DNA of 64,000 bases from Parapedobacter sp037190485. GTDB taxonomy: Bacteria > Bacteroidota > Bacteroidia > Sphingobacteriales > Sphingobacteriaceae. The stretch spans positions 16,635 to 80,634 of the forward strand of contig JBBCJB010000013.1 in the NCBI GenBank assembly GCA_037190485.1. Direction: 5' to 3'. Positions 1 to 8,900 of this stretch are shown one piece after another. A program made the position numbers and the translations under genes. Position 1 is the stretch's first letter; every line of letters starts with the position of its first letter. The notes under the pieces are model-generated. The model ran no database searches, was not told the DNA's origin, and saw nothing but the letters and a program-made list of their open reading frames with translations.

Positions 1-626
1 GTTGTCTTCCCCGTACCGGGAGGCCCATGCAGGATGGATAGGAAACCTTCGCCCAGGATATGGGCTACCGCGCCGTGCTGGCTCGGGTTCAGCGCGTCGT
101 CGTGATAGGCAACCGCGGCCGGAACCTCGGGCACATCGGTTGCCCCCAGCAGCTGCCGGATCAGCTTGCCCCGTTTCTGGTCGTTGAAGGCTTGGTTAGC
201 CTCATCAAGCGCGCGGTGCATTTCGATGTACGAATTTTCGTCGAAGAGCAAGTCGACGCCCAACCGGCCCCGGCGGCTCCAGGCGGGCAGTTCGTCCACG
301 CGGAACGAGATCCGCATGGTGTCTCGGCCCGCGAACGCGATGACCCCGCCCAAGCGGTCGACTTGCGGATCGTGGTTCGAGAACAAAGACACGGGCATGC
401 CGAAGCGGAACCGATGGCCTTCTTCGCGCTGTTGGGTTTTGCTGACCGTGATGGTCAAATAATCGCCCCGCCCCAATGCGCTGTTGGTGATCGCAATGGG
501 AAACCAGGTGACGCCGAGCGCGATCCGTTCGTGGACGGTTCGCCTGGACAGGAGCGCTTCGTGCTGGGCTTTATCAAACGCTTGTTCCTGATCCAGCAAC
601 GCCGCCAGCTCTTTGAAATAATGCAT
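1..626 (-). CDS. SF1 DNA/RNA helicase, SMUBP-2/UPF1-like (partial)
   Basis: This is the N-terminal ~208 residues of a gene that runs off the left edge of the window. The protein starts MHYFKELAALLDQEQAF and reaches the Walker A motif GPPGTGKT in its last visible codons. A long beta-rich N-terminal domain ahead of the P-loop, with the stretch EGFLSILHGPPGTGKTT, is typical of superfamily 1B helicases of the SMUBP-2/DNA2/NAM7 group. These proteins unwind nucleic acid using ATP. The ATG at 626 is the first in frame. A divergent gene begins at 745, so the 118-bp spacer probably holds both promoters, although I see no clear box there. The family call is good; the exact cellular role is not determinable. 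Confidence 0.82.
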   Translation of the reverse strand, partial: MHYFKELAALLDQEQAFDKAQHEALLSRRTVHERIALGVTWFPIAITNSALGRGDYLTITVSKTQQREEGHRFRFGMPVSLFSNHDPQVDRLGGVIAFAGRDTMRISFRVDELPAWSRRGRLGVDLLFDENSYIEMHRALDEANQAFNDQKRGKLIRQLLGATDVPEVPAAVAYHDDALNPSQHGAVAHILGEGFLSILHGPPGTGKT

Positions 627-744
627 AAGGGTAGCTTCGATTATACGGGGGCAAAGTACGGTTTTTTTGACGAATCGCTATCGCCTGTCAGGCGGCCAAA
701 CAATCGGGCGTCTGGGCTGTTGATTACGGAAAACAAGACCGACT

Positions 745-1494
745 ATGGCGAACACAACATTCAAGGCGTTACACGAACAGGATAGCCCACTGCTGTTGGG
801 CAATGTATGGGATGCACATTCAGCCAAGCTGGCCGAATCGGCCGGATTCAAGGCGCTGGGCTCATCCAGCCACGCCATCGCGAACACGCTGGGGTACGAA
901 GACGGCGAGGAGATCGGTTTCGATGAATTGCTCTTTGTCGTGCAGCGCATCGTGAAGGCCGTCAAGATACCGGTATCCGTCGATTTCGAGGCTGGCTATG
1001 CGACAGACCCGGGCAAGGTGGCCCGGTATGCGAAGCAGTTGGCCGATGCGGGCGTGGTAGGCATCAACATCGAAGATGGCGTGGTCGAGGATGGCAAACG
1101 CAAACTGGGGTCGGCCGAGGGGTTGGCCGCCAAGATCGAGGCCATCAGGGCGGAGACCGATCTATTTATCAACGCGCGCCCCGACACGTATACCACCAAA
1201 CACGCCGATGCGCTTGGCGAGGCAATCGCCAGGGCGAAGGCCTACCACGAGGCCGGTGCGGATGGCATATTCGTGCCGTTGATCGAGAAGGCCGAAGACA
1301 TCAAGGCGTTCACCGATGCGGTATCCCTCCCGCTGAATGTGTTCTTTACGCCCAATTTGCCCAAATACGATGAGCTGGCCAAGCTGGGCGTGAAACGCAT
1401 CAGCAACGGGGCCAAGCTCTACGAGTGGCTGGTGGGGCAGGCCGAAGCACAATACAAGGCCTACGGCGAAGCCAAGGGCAAGGTATTTGCATAG
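745..1494 (+). CDS. isocitrate lyase/PEP mutase-family enzyme
   Basis: A 249-residue single-domain TIM-barrel protein of the phosphoenolpyruvate mutase/isocitrate lyase superfamily. It opens with LLLGNVWDAHSAKLAESAGF and has the metal-binding segment VDFEAGYA near residue 75, the INIEDGV strand near residue 107, and INARPDTY near residue 145. The KKCGH-type catalytic loop of true isocitrate lyases is absent, so glyoxylate-cycle activity is unlikely. The protein probably makes or breaks C-C or C-P bonds of an oxaloacetate- or 2-methylisocitrate-like substrate, but which one cannot be read from sequence. It stands alone between a divergent helicase gene and a co-directional hydrolase gene 34 bp downstream. 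Confidence 0.85.
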   Translation: MANTTFKALHEQDSPLLLGNVWDAHSAKLAESAGFKALGSSSHAIANTLGYEDGEEIGFDELLFVVQRIVKAVKIPVSVDFEAGYATDPGKVARYAKQLADAGVVGINIEDGVVEDGKRKLGSAEGLAAKIEAIRAETDLFINARPDTYTTKHADALGEAIARAKAYHEAGADGIFVPLIEKAEDIKAFTDAVSLPLNVFFTPNLPKYDELAKLGVKRISNGAKLYEWLVGQAEAQYKAYGEAKGKVFA

Positions 1495-1528
1495 CCGCGC
1501 TTTCGTCTTTTTTGCGTAAATTGCGGCC

Positions 1529-2377
1529 ATGCCGCTTTTCATCAGTTCGATCGCCTCGGGTAGCAACGGTAATTGCTATTACATCGGAAACGGACGGGAG
1601 GCCGTCTTGATAGACGCCGGTATTTCCTGTCGCGAAGTCGAGAAGCGCATGGCGCGGCAGGGGTTGTCCATGCAGCAGGTCAAGGCCATCTTCGTATCGC
1701 ACGAGCATACCGACCACGTACGTGGGCTGAGCGTGCTGGCCAACAAATACCAATTGCCGGTATTCCTCACCCACGGCACCCGCCGATCTTGCCGATTGGC
1801 GATACCCGAGCGGCTGCTGCATCCGCTGGCCGATCTGCAAACCACGATGGTGGGCGAACTGGAGGTCATGTCCTTCCGGAAATACCACGACGCGGCCGAG
1901 CCGCACAGTTTCTTGGTGCGCGACGCGGACTACACGGTGGGGGTGTTCACCGATATCGGTCGCGTATGCGAGCGCATGGTCGACTTCTTCGGCCAATGCG
2001 ATGCCGTATTCCTGGAATCGAATTACGATATGGACATGCTGATGCGTGGGAAGTATCCGTTCTTCCTGAAAAACCGCATCCGCGGGGGCTATGGACACCT
2101 CTCCAACGCCGAGGCGCTGGAGTTGTTCCGCCACCACCGGTCGCCGCGGCTCACCCACCTGCTGCTGGCCCACCTATCGCGTGACAACAACGATCCGGAA
2201 TTGGTACACGATTTGTTCGCCGAATACCGGGGCGATACGGAAATCGTCGTGGCTGGACGGCATGCGGAGACGGCGGTGTATGCGCTGGGCAAGCCCATGC
2301 ACGTACCCGCGACCTTGTTCGGATACGAGATCGACATTTCCATTTCGGCGACATCGATTACGCGCTTGGCGCCGTGA
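1529..2377 (+). CDS. MBL-fold metallo-hydrolase, WalJ/YycJ-like
   Basis: A 282-residue metallo-beta-lactamase-fold hydrolase. The metal-binding motif SHEHTDH is at residues 57-63 and is followed by VRGLSVLANKYQLPVFLT, and the N-terminus SIASGSNGNCYYIG is characteristic of the WalJ/YycJ group. WalJ-type proteins act on nucleic acids and have been linked to coordinating cell division with replication; that role comes from the family. Further putative metal ligands lie in FTDIGR and ESNYD. The gene is 34 bp after the PEP-mutase-like gene and 33 bp before an S41 protease gene, so co-transcription is possible. Confidence 0.86.
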   Translation: MPLFISSIASGSNGNCYYIGNGREAVLIDAGISCREVEKRMARQGLSMQQVKAIFVSHEHTDHVRGLSVLANKYQLPVFLTHGTRRSCRLAIPERLLHPLADLQTTMVGELEVMSFRKYHDAAEPHSFLVRDADYTVGVFTDIGRVCERMVDFFGQCDAVFLESNYDMDMLMRGKYPFFLKNRIRGGYGHLSNAEALELFRHHRSPRLTHLLLAHLSRDNNDPELVHDLFAEYRGDTEIVVAGRHAETAVYALGKPMHVPATLFGYEIDISISATSITRLAP

Positions 2378-2410
2378 ACTACTGAAAAACGATATTTTGA
2401 TACTGCACAT

Positions 2411-3883
2411 ATGGACAAGCCAACGTTTTTGAAAGCAATCGGTAGGGTGCTCGCCGTGGCACTGTTCGCACCCGTCTTCTTCCTGGCATCGTGCAAGAAG
2501 GATCCGAACGACGGGGGAGCCAACCGCCAAACCAACCGGTGGGTCATCGACAACATGCGCGATGTCTATTATTGGAACCGATCCATCCCGCAGGATCGGA
2601 GCCTGGATTTCGCCCTCGATCCGGAGGCCTTTTTCGATCGGCTCCTGCATCCCGACGACCGGTTTTCGTGGATTGAGCCCGCAGACGATCTACTGGCCGG
2701 CAATACCGGCGTGTCCCGCACGGTGGGGCTGGGTATCGGTTTGTTACGCTTCAATCAGGCCGGCGACGTGATCATCTCGGTGCGCTATGTGCTCGAAGGG
2801 TCGCCTGCCGAGGCCGCAGGGCTAAAGCGGGGCGACATCATCACGCGCATCAACGGCCGGGCCATGACCACCAGCAATTACGGCAGCGTGCTCGAGGCCT
2901 ATTACGGTGCCGATCCCTTCCAGGTTCGGCTGGCGCAAATCGATGAAGCGCAGGGACGCATCGTCGAAGGGCAAGAGATCGAATTGCGCCCGGTGCAGGA
3001 TTTCCAGGAGCAGGCCATCCATCACCTGTCGGTGATGACAACGCCGTCGCAGCGGAAGGTGGGGTACCTCTTCTACAACCGGTTCCTCAACAATCAACCC
3101 ATGGAGTTGCTTGATGCATTCGCCGCGTTCAAGGATGCCAATGTCAATGAGCTGGTCTTGGACCTGCGGTACAACGGCGGGGGCGGGATATGGATCGCCG
3201 CGGTCCTCTCGGCGTTGATCCAAGCCGATTTCAGGGAGAACGAAGCTTTTATCCAGTATAAGTACAACAGCAACTATCGTGACGAGACCGTTACCTACTA
3301 CCAGTTGTTCGGTGGCGATTCGGATGATGCCGAGGAGCGGGAGGCCGCCAACACGGTCGTTGAAGCCGTCAAGGCGCTGAACCTGAACCTGCCGCGGGTG
3401 TACATCATCGCAACCAACTATTCGGCTTCCGCGAGCGAGCTGGTGATCAATAACCTGCGCCCCTTCCTGTCGGACGCGAACGTGATACACATCGGTGAAA
3501 CCACCGTGGGCAAGAACGAGGGTTCGATACCCATCGTCGACGAGCGCACGCCGCGGCAAATCGAGTGGGGCATACAGCCCATCATCACCAAGATCGCCAA
3601 TAAAAACGGCTTCGGCGACTACCCGGAAGGGCTTGAACCCCAACACGCGATCGACGAATGGGATTACCTGCCCTGGGCGCCGATCGGTTCGCCCGACGAC
3701 CCCTTGCTGGCGAAGGCGCTGACGCTGATCGATCCCAGCCTGCAGCCCGCCGCGGAACGGTCGATGAGCGCACGGTCACGTACGGCCCGTCGATTGAACG
3801 CCCAAAAAGTGGACGGGTTCGAAGACGGGCTGAACCGGCCGGTGCCCGTCGATATCGGTACCCGCGGTAGGCTCAACCGCTGA
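2411..3883 (+). CDS. S41 family C-terminal processing peptidase, lipoprotein
   Basis: A 490-residue exported protease. The N-terminus has a signal peptide ending in a lipobox (FFLASCKKD, Cys28), so it is probably anchored as a lipoprotein. A PDZ-like domain with VLEGSPAEAAGLKRGDIITRING lies around residues 125-160. The S41 catalytic core shows SASASELVINNL with the likely nucleophile Ser340, and the general-base Lys368 in TTVGKNEGS. S41/Ctp enzymes cleave near the C-termini of envelope proteins using a Ser-Lys dyad. The last 60 residues are Arg/Ser-rich and look like a disordered tail. The 3' end overlaps the convergent lipB by 11 bp. Confidence 0.88.
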   Translation: MDKPTFLKAIGRVLAVALFAPVFFLASCKKDPNDGGANRQTNRWVIDNMRDVYYWNRSIPQDRSLDFALDPEAFFDRLLHPDDRFSWIEPADDLLAGNTGVSRTVGLGIGLLRFNQAGDVIISVRYVLEGSPAEAAGLKRGDIITRINGRAMTTSNYGSVLEAYYGADPFQVRLAQIDEAQGRIVEGQEIELRPVQDFQEQAIHHLSVMTTPSQRKVGYLFYNRFLNNQPMELLDAFAAFKDANVNELVLDLRYNGGGGIWIAAVLSALIQADFRENEAFIQYKYNSNYRDETVTYYQLFGGDSDDAEEREAANTVVEAVKALNLNLPRVYIIATNYSASASELVINNLRPFLSDANVIHIGETTVGKNEGSIPIVDERTPRQIEWGIQPIITKIANKNGFGDYPEGLEPQHAIDEWDYLPWAPIGSPDDPLLAKALTLIDPSLQPAAERSMSARSRTARRLNAQKVDGFEDGLNRPVPVDIGTRGRLNR

Positions 3884-4571
3884 TTTCCATCCCGAACAGT
3901 GCCGCGATATGGTTCCGTAACCGGGTTTTGACGGCCTCCATATCCTGTACACCCCCCAATTCGCGCTGCATGGAGGTCACGTCCTTGTCATCGATGCCGC
4001 ACGGCACGATGTTGCCGAAATAGCCGAGCTCGGTGTTCACGTTGAGCGCGAATCCATGCATCGTGACCCATCGGCTGGCACGGACGCCCATGGCACAGAT
4101 TTTCCGGGCGCCGGCGTTGTCTGCATCCAGCCACACGCCGGTGAAGCCGGGATAGCGGCCGGCCGTAATGCCATAATCGGCCAACGTACGGATAACGGCC
4201 TCCTCCAGCGTGCGGAGGTACAGGTGGATATCGGTAAAGAAATTATCAAGATCCAGGATGGGGTAACCCACCAGTTGGCCGGGGCCATGGTAGGTGATGT
4301 CGCCGCCGCGGTTGATGCTGTAGAACGAGGCGTGTTTTTCCTGCAGCCCCCCTTCGTCCAGCAGCAAGTTTTCGGCCTTGCCGCTCTTTCCGAGCGTGTA
4401 TACGTGCGGGTGTTCGGTAAACACCAAGTAGTTGGTGGTGGGGGCGGCCTTGTCCGCCGTGCGGTTGGCCGACTTCTGTGCCACCACCTCGGCAAACAGG
4501 GCTTCTTGCCGATCCCACGCTTCCTGGTAATCCACCATGCCCCAATCCTGGAAGACGACGTTCTTGTTCAT
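3873..4571 (-). CDS. lipB: octanoyl-[acyl-carrier-protein] transferase LipB
   Basis: A 232-residue LipB. It moves octanoate from acyl carrier protein to lipoyl domains, the first step of lipoate synthesis, in the cytoplasm. The family hallmarks are complete: RGGDITYHGPGQLVGYP (residues 88-104), ARKICAMG with catalytic Lys157, MHGFALNVN, and IVPCGI with catalytic Cys191. The length is normal. Its start lies 12 bp downstream of the hflX stop, so the two are probably co-transcribed from the hflX promoter. No lipA lies in the window. The gene converges on and slightly overlaps the S41 protease gene. Confidence 0.95.
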   Translation of the reverse strand: MNKNVVFQDWGMVDYQEAWDRQEALFAEVVAQKSANRTADKAAPTTNYLVFTEHPHVYTLGKSGKAENLLLDEGGLQEKHASFYSINRGGDITYHGPGQLVGYPILDLDNFFTDIHLYLRTLEEAVIRTLADYGITAGRYPGFTGVWLDADNAGARKICAMGVRASRWVTMHGFALNVNTELGYFGNIVPCGIDDKDVTSMQRELGGVQDMEAVKTRLRNHIAALFGMEISG

Positions 4572-4583
4572 GATATGGTGTTG

Positions 4584-5783
4584 CTAATAGAGCAAATTGT
4601 CATACGGATACCGCTCCGTGTGCTTGCTCACGACCGTGTCGTAGAGCAATTTCCGGAATTCGTCTACGTTGGTGCGGTCGGTGGCCGAGATGAATACCGC
4701 AGGGTTGTTGTGCCGCCCCATCCAGCTGTTCTTGAAGTCGGCCAGTGTCACCGGCGCGGCCTCCTGGTCTTCGGCGTCCGGCCGTACGTCGCGTTCGGGC
4801 GTGTACGCGTCGATCTTGTTGAAGACCGTGATGGTGGGTTTATCCAGTGCACCCAGCTCTTTCAGGGTTTCGTTGACCGCACGGATGTGGTCTTCGAAAC
4901 TGGGGTGGGAGATGTCCACCACGTGCAGCAGCACGTCCGCCTCGCGCACTTCATCGAGCGTCGACTTGAAGCATTCCACCAAATGGTGGGGCAATTTGCG
5001 GATGAACCCGACGGTGTCCGACAGGAGGAAGGGCAGGTTGTCGATCACGACCTTGCGGACGGTGGTATCCAACGTGGCGAACAGCTTGTTCTCGGCGAAT
5101 ACGTCCGACTTGGACACCAGGTTCATGATCGTCGATTTGCCCACGTTGGTGTAGCCCACCAGGGCTACCCGGATGAGTTGCCCCCGGTTCTTTCGCTGGG
5201 TCTCGGCCTGCCGGTCGATCGATTTGAGGCGTTCCTTGAGCAGGGCGATCTTGTTGAGGATCATCCGGCGGTCGCTCTCGATCTGGCTTTCACCCGGACC
5301 GCGCATCCCGATGCCGCCGCGCTGGCGCTCCAAGTGCGTCCACATGCGCGTAAGGCGGGGAAGCAGGTATTGCAACTGGGCCAACTCCACCTGCGTCTTG
5401 GCCTGTGCGGTCTGTGCCCGGCGGGCGAAGATGTCCAGGATGAGGTTGCTCCGGTCAAGGATCTTGACCTTCAGCTCACGCTCGATGTTGCGGAGCTGCG
5501 AGGGGGAAAGTTCGTCATCGAAGACCACGATGTCGATTTCCTCGGCGTCTACGTAGGCCTTGATCTCGTCCAGTTTGCCCGTGCCCACGAACGTGGCCCG
5601 GTCGGGGTGGCCGAGTTTCTGGGTGAATACGTCCTTGACGATGCCGCCCGCCGTATCCACCAGGAAGGCCAATTCCTCCAGGTATTCGCGTTCTTTCTCC
5701 TCGGTCTCGCCGGGCAGGATGATGCCCACCAAGACGGCGGTTTCGGGTTGGATAGCGGTATTGAATAGCTGTTGTTTTGCCAT
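4584..5783 (-). CDS. hflX: ribosome-associated GTPase HflX
   Basis: A 399-residue GTPase that binds 50S/70S ribosomes and helps split stalled ones. The N-terminal HflX domain carries FVGTGKLDEIK; the glycine-rich RGGIGMRGPGESQIE linker is at about 155-170. The G domain has G1 GYTNVGKST (210-218), G3 DTVGF (256-260) and G4 NKID. The reading frame extends 22 codons upstream to 5849, but that extension (MRQALMDFWFLLFILTF...) is unlike the family, so I use the ATG at 5783 giving MAKQQLFNTAIQPE. A near-perfect promoter sits 130-160 bp upstream at 5914-5944. lipB follows 12 bp downstream. Confidence 0.94.
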   Translation of the reverse strand: MAKQQLFNTAIQPETAVLVGIILPGETEEKEREYLEELAFLVDTAGGIVKDVFTQKLGHPDRATFVGTGKLDEIKAYVDAEEIDIVVFDDELSPSQLRNIERELKVKILDRSNLILDIFARRAQTAQAKTQVELAQLQYLLPRLTRMWTHLERQRGGIGMRGPGESQIESDRRMILNKIALLKERLKSIDRQAETQRKNRGQLIRVALVGYTNVGKSTIMNLVSKSDVFAENKLFATLDTTVRKVVIDNLPFLLSDTVGFIRKLPHHLVECFKSTLDEVREADVLLHVVDISHPSFEDHIRAVNETLKELGALDKPTITVFNKIDAYTPERDVRPDAEDQEAAPVTLADFKNSWMGRHNNPAVFISATDRTNVDEFRKLLYDTVVSKHTERYPYDNLLY

Positions 5784-5913
5784 GTGTTTCGAAAAGTAAA
5801 AGGTAAGAATAAAAAGCAAGAACCAAAAATCCATCAGCGCTTGTCGCAAGCGGTGGTCTACTATGGAGTTTTCTTTTGGGGTATTACATGGCGTTATCGT
5901 AATTTACAAAATG

Positions 5914-5944
5914 CAAAAGTACGGGTTTTCGGGCAACCGTCAAA
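5914..5944 (-). promoter_or_regulatory. Bacteroidota promoter of hflX-lipB
   Basis: On the minus strand the -33 box TTTG (5944-5941) is separated by exactly 19 bp from the -7 box TACTTTTG (5921-5914), matching the Bacteroidota consensus TTTG-N19-TAnnTTTG. The predicted transcript start is near 5908, giving a leader of about 125 nt before the hflX ATG. The promoter abuts the hairpin that ends the upstream gene. Confidence 0.75.
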
Positions 5945-5948
5945 ATGC

Positions 5949-5981
5949 AGGCAGCCTCCCCGTTGCGTGGGAAGGCTGCCT
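5949..5981 (-). terminator. hairpin terminator after the coiled-coil exported protein
   Basis: A strong inverted repeat pairs AGGCAGCCTCCC (5949-5960) with GGGAAGGCTGCCT (5969-5981) with one G.U-type mismatch and a short loop. In the minus-strand transcript it is followed by GCATTTTG, a weak U-run. It lies about 30 bp beyond the stop codon at 6013 and just before the hflX promoter, so it probably insulates the two genes. Confidence 0.6.
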
Positions 5982-6012
5982 GGTCACCTATCAATGGATG
6001 CGAACGGACCGA

Positions 6013-6597
6013 TTACCGCGACGCGATGGTCGGTTTGGACCCGTCGAAGCTATTTGCCCGGTCGATGGCCTTGCCGACGAACTGTTCCAGTTCACGCCAC
6101 AGCGGGATGGTCTCTTCGTTCAACGCACTGGCGTAGGCCTTCTTCGTTTTTTCAAGCCGCTTCTTCTCCTTGTTGAGCTCGGCCTTCAACTGGTTTTGCA
6201 GGGTCTTGAGTTGCTTTTTCTCATCGGCATCCCGTTTGGCGTGCTTCTCGGCATACGTGGCTTCGATATCGGCGATGGCTTTCTTGCTTTCCTCCACCCG
6301 CACGCCCTGGTCGATATCCTGTTGGTAGACGCCGATGAAGAAGGCTTTGTCGCGATCCAGCTCGGCGTGGTTGCCACGGCTGTCCTTGATGCGCGCTTCG
6401 GCCAGCGTATACTGATCCCACAGCATGGTGACATTGCGCTGGTGGAATGCGATGACCTCCTTGAAGTCGGCCACGCTCTTCTTGTCATCGGCCCACGCCG
6501 TGTTGTTCTTGGCTGGCAACGCCGCCGTAGCGGTGCTCGCCATGCTGGTCCCTACGGTTGCCATGCCGATGATGGCGCCTAATACGATTGATTTCAT
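6013..6597 (-). CDS. exported coiled-coil protein, function unknown
   Basis: A 194-residue protein that I do not recognise. I chose the ATG at 6597 (MKSIVLGAIIGMATVGTSMA), because it gives a clean Sec signal peptide cleaved around TATA-ALP; the frame also extends 32 codons upstream without a signal. The mature protein is almost entirely charged alpha-helix, rich in Lys, Glu and Asp. A strong coiled-coil stretch at about residues 95-150 contains KKQLKTLQNQLKAELNKEKK. It is probably periplasmic or surface-associated. It lies downstream of recG with a 174-bp spacer in which I see no clear promoter. Confidence 0.6.
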   Translation of the reverse strand: MKSIVLGAIIGMATVGTSMASTATAALPAKNNTAWADDKKSVADFKEVIAFHQRNVTMLWDQYTLAEARIKDSRGNHAELDRDKAFFIGVYQQDIDQGVRVEESKKAIADIEATYAEKHAKRDADEKKQLKTLQNQLKAELNKEKKRLEKTKKAYASALNEETIPLWRELEQFVGKAIDRANSFDGSKPTIASR

Positions 6598-6771
6598 AGC
6601 CTTTGTCTTTTTTTGTTTTCTGTTTCCATAGATAGGACGACAGGGTGCGAAAAACGTTGCACGCGGTAAGGGCGATAATAGACGAACGGGCATTTGCGAT
6701 CGACCAAAATGGACGGGCGAATAGACGAAAACCCCGTTTCCGGTCGAGACGGGCCTGGTGTTAAGTACGGG

Positions 6772-8877
6772 TTAAGAAATCTTGTGCCAGCCGATGCCGG
6801 CCTCGTTTTGGGTGAGGTACTCGCGCAGGGGCGCATGTTCGGTTTTGGCCAAGGACGGGTCGTCTTGGAAGATGCCGATGACGCGGTTGCGCACTTCGGC
6901 CAGGAGCGCCTGGTCGGTCGTGAGGTCGGCCAGCCTGAGGTCAAGTACCCCGCTTTGCTGGGTGCCGGTGATGTCGCCCGGGCCGCGCAGCTGGAGGTCC
7001 ACCTCGGCGATCTCGAAGCCGTCGTTGGTGCGCACCATGGTATCCAGGCGCAGCTTGCCGTCCTTGCCCAGCTTGTGGCCCGACATCAGGATGCAATACG
7101 ATTGCTCGGCGCCGCGCCCGACGCGCCCACGCAGCTGGTGCAGTTGCGATAGGCCGAAGCGTTCGGCATTCTCGATGACCATCACCGAGGCGTTGGGTAC
7201 GTCTACACCCACCTCGATCACCGTGGTGGCCACCATGATCTGCGTTTCGCCCTTGACGAAGCGTTGCATCTCGAACTCCTTGTCCTTGATGGGCATCTTG
7301 CCATGCACGATGCTGATGCGGTAGTGCGGCAGCGGGAATTCCTTCAGCAGGATGTCCAGGCCGGCTTCGAGGTACAGCAGATCCATTTTCTCGCTTTCCT
7401 TGATGAGCGGATACACGATGTAGACCTGCCGGCCCTTGGCGATCTCTTCTTTCATGAACCCGAACATGCGCAGCCGGCTGCTTTCATACAGGTGCAGGGT
7501 CTTGATGGGCTTGCGGCCCGCGGGGAGCTCGTCGATGACGGAGATGTCAAGGTCGCCATACAGCGTCATGGCGAGCGTACGGGGGATGGGCGTGGCCGTC
7601 ATCACCAGCATGTGGGGAGGGATGGTGTTTTTGCGCCAGAGCTTGGCGCGCTGTTCCACGCCGAAGCGGTGTTGCTCGTCGATGACCACCAAACCGAGAT
7701 TCTTGAAGCGTACCGCGTCTTCGAGCAGCGCATGGGTGCCCACCAGGATGTCCAGGGTGCCGTCTTCCAGTTGCGCATGGATGATACGCCTGTCCTTCCT
7801 GGGCGTGGAGCCGGTGAGCAACCGCACCGTGGCCAGCTGCTCGCCCAAGAGGCGCTTGATGCTGTGGTGGTGCTGTTGGGCAAGTATTTCGGTCGGTGCC
7901 ATCAGGCAGGCCTGGAACCCGTTGTCGATGGCCAACAGCATGCTCATCAAGGCCACGACGGTCTTGCCGCTGCCCACGTCGCCTTGTACCAACCGGTTGA
8001 GCTGCGCGCCCGATGCCGTGTCTTTGCGGATTTCCTTGATGACGCGTTTCTGTGCACCGGTGAGCGAAAAGGGCAGCTTTTCGTTGTAGCATGTATTGAA
8101 GTGATGCCCAACCACGTCAAACCGATGTCCCTTGAACTTCTGCGTGTTCAGCAACTTGTTCTTGAGCAGCTTGAGCTGGATGAAAAAGAGTTCGTCGAAT
8201 TTGAGCCTGTGGGTGGCCGCGGCGAGTTCCTGCGTATCGCGCGGGAAATGGATGGCGGCCAAGGCATCCGGCAGCGGCATGAGCCGATGCCGCTCGCGGA
8301 TGTACCCGGGCAGCGTTTCGGACAACTGCGGGCCGATGCTCTCCAGCAAGGCGGCTTGGAGCTTCTGGATGCCCCGGCTGTCAAGCGCGAATTTCTTGAG
8401 CTTCTCGGTCGAGCCATACACGGGCTGAAGGCTCTGGTTGCCCGCTTGCGTGGCGCCCGGCTGGTAGCGCTCCAACTCGGGATGCGTGATCGAGAGCTGG
8501 CCGTTGAAGACCGAGGGTTTGCCATAGGCCACGTAGGCCGCACCCACGGACAGCGACTTCTTGAGCCACGCGATGCTTTGGAACCACACCAGCTCCATCG
8601 TACCGGTATCGTCCCTGAAGTGGCCCACCAGCCGCTTGCCGCGGCGTTCGCCAAGCTCTTCGACATGCACCAACCGGCCGATGACCTGGGCCGCGGGCAT
8701 GTCTGCGCCGAGTTGGCCGATCTTGTGGAATTGCGTGCGGTCGATGTACCGGAACGGATAGTGCTGCAACAGGTCGCCGAACGTATGGATGCCCAATTCG
8801 CCCTTGAGCACCTCCGCGCGGCTCGGGCCGACGCCTTTGAGGTATTCGATGGGCGTTATGGTGCTGTAGGGTGCCAA
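6772..8877 (-). CDS. recG: ATP-dependent DNA helicase RecG
   Basis: A 701-residue RecG, which drives branch migration and reversal of stalled replication forks and Holliday junctions. The N-terminal wedge/OB domain (about residues 1-180, with LKGVGPSRAEVLK) is followed by the SF2 motor with Walker A GDVGSGKT (about 305), the DEQH box in VIDEQHRFG, the TATPIPRT motif III and QLRGRVGRG (motif VI). Full length for the family. The start is 23 bp after the stop of the transporter gene on the same strand, so RidA-EamA-RecG probably form one run. Confidence 0.96.
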   Translation of the reverse strand: MAPYSTITPIEYLKGVGPSRAEVLKGELGIHTFGDLLQHYPFRYIDRTQFHKIGQLGADMPAAQVIGRLVHVEELGERRGKRLVGHFRDDTGTMELVWFQSIAWLKKSLSVGAAYVAYGKPSVFNGQLSITHPELERYQPGATQAGNQSLQPVYGSTEKLKKFALDSRGIQKLQAALLESIGPQLSETLPGYIRERHRLMPLPDALAAIHFPRDTQELAAATHRLKFDELFFIQLKLLKNKLLNTQKFKGHRFDVVGHHFNTCYNEKLPFSLTGAQKRVIKEIRKDTASGAQLNRLVQGDVGSGKTVVALMSMLLAIDNGFQACLMAPTEILAQQHHHSIKRLLGEQLATVRLLTGSTPRKDRRIIHAQLEDGTLDILVGTHALLEDAVRFKNLGLVVIDEQHRFGVEQRAKLWRKNTIPPHMLVMTATPIPRTLAMTLYGDLDISVIDELPAGRKPIKTLHLYESSRLRMFGFMKEEIAKGRQVYIVYPLIKESEKMDLLYLEAGLDILLKEFPLPHYRISIVHGKMPIKDKEFEMQRFVKGETQIMVATTVIEVGVDVPNASVMVIENAERFGLSQLHQLRGRVGRGAEQSYCILMSGHKLGKDGKLRLDTMVRTNDGFEIAEVDLQLRGPGDITGTQQSGVLDLRLADLTTDQALLAEVRNRVIGIFQDDPSLAKTEHAPLREYLTQNEAGIGWHKIS

Positions 8878-8900
8878 GAGGTTCTTTCGCTTTCGACCGT

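Noticed and set aside
2822..3646. 274-codon minus-strand frame
   Set aside because: It is antisense to the S41 protease, which carries signal peptide, PDZ and the catalytic Ser/Lys.
4056..5768. 570-codon plus-strand reading frame
   Set aside because: It is antisense to lipB and hflX, both of which have complete family motifs. High GC keeps the complementary frame open by chance, and its product has no recognisable motif.
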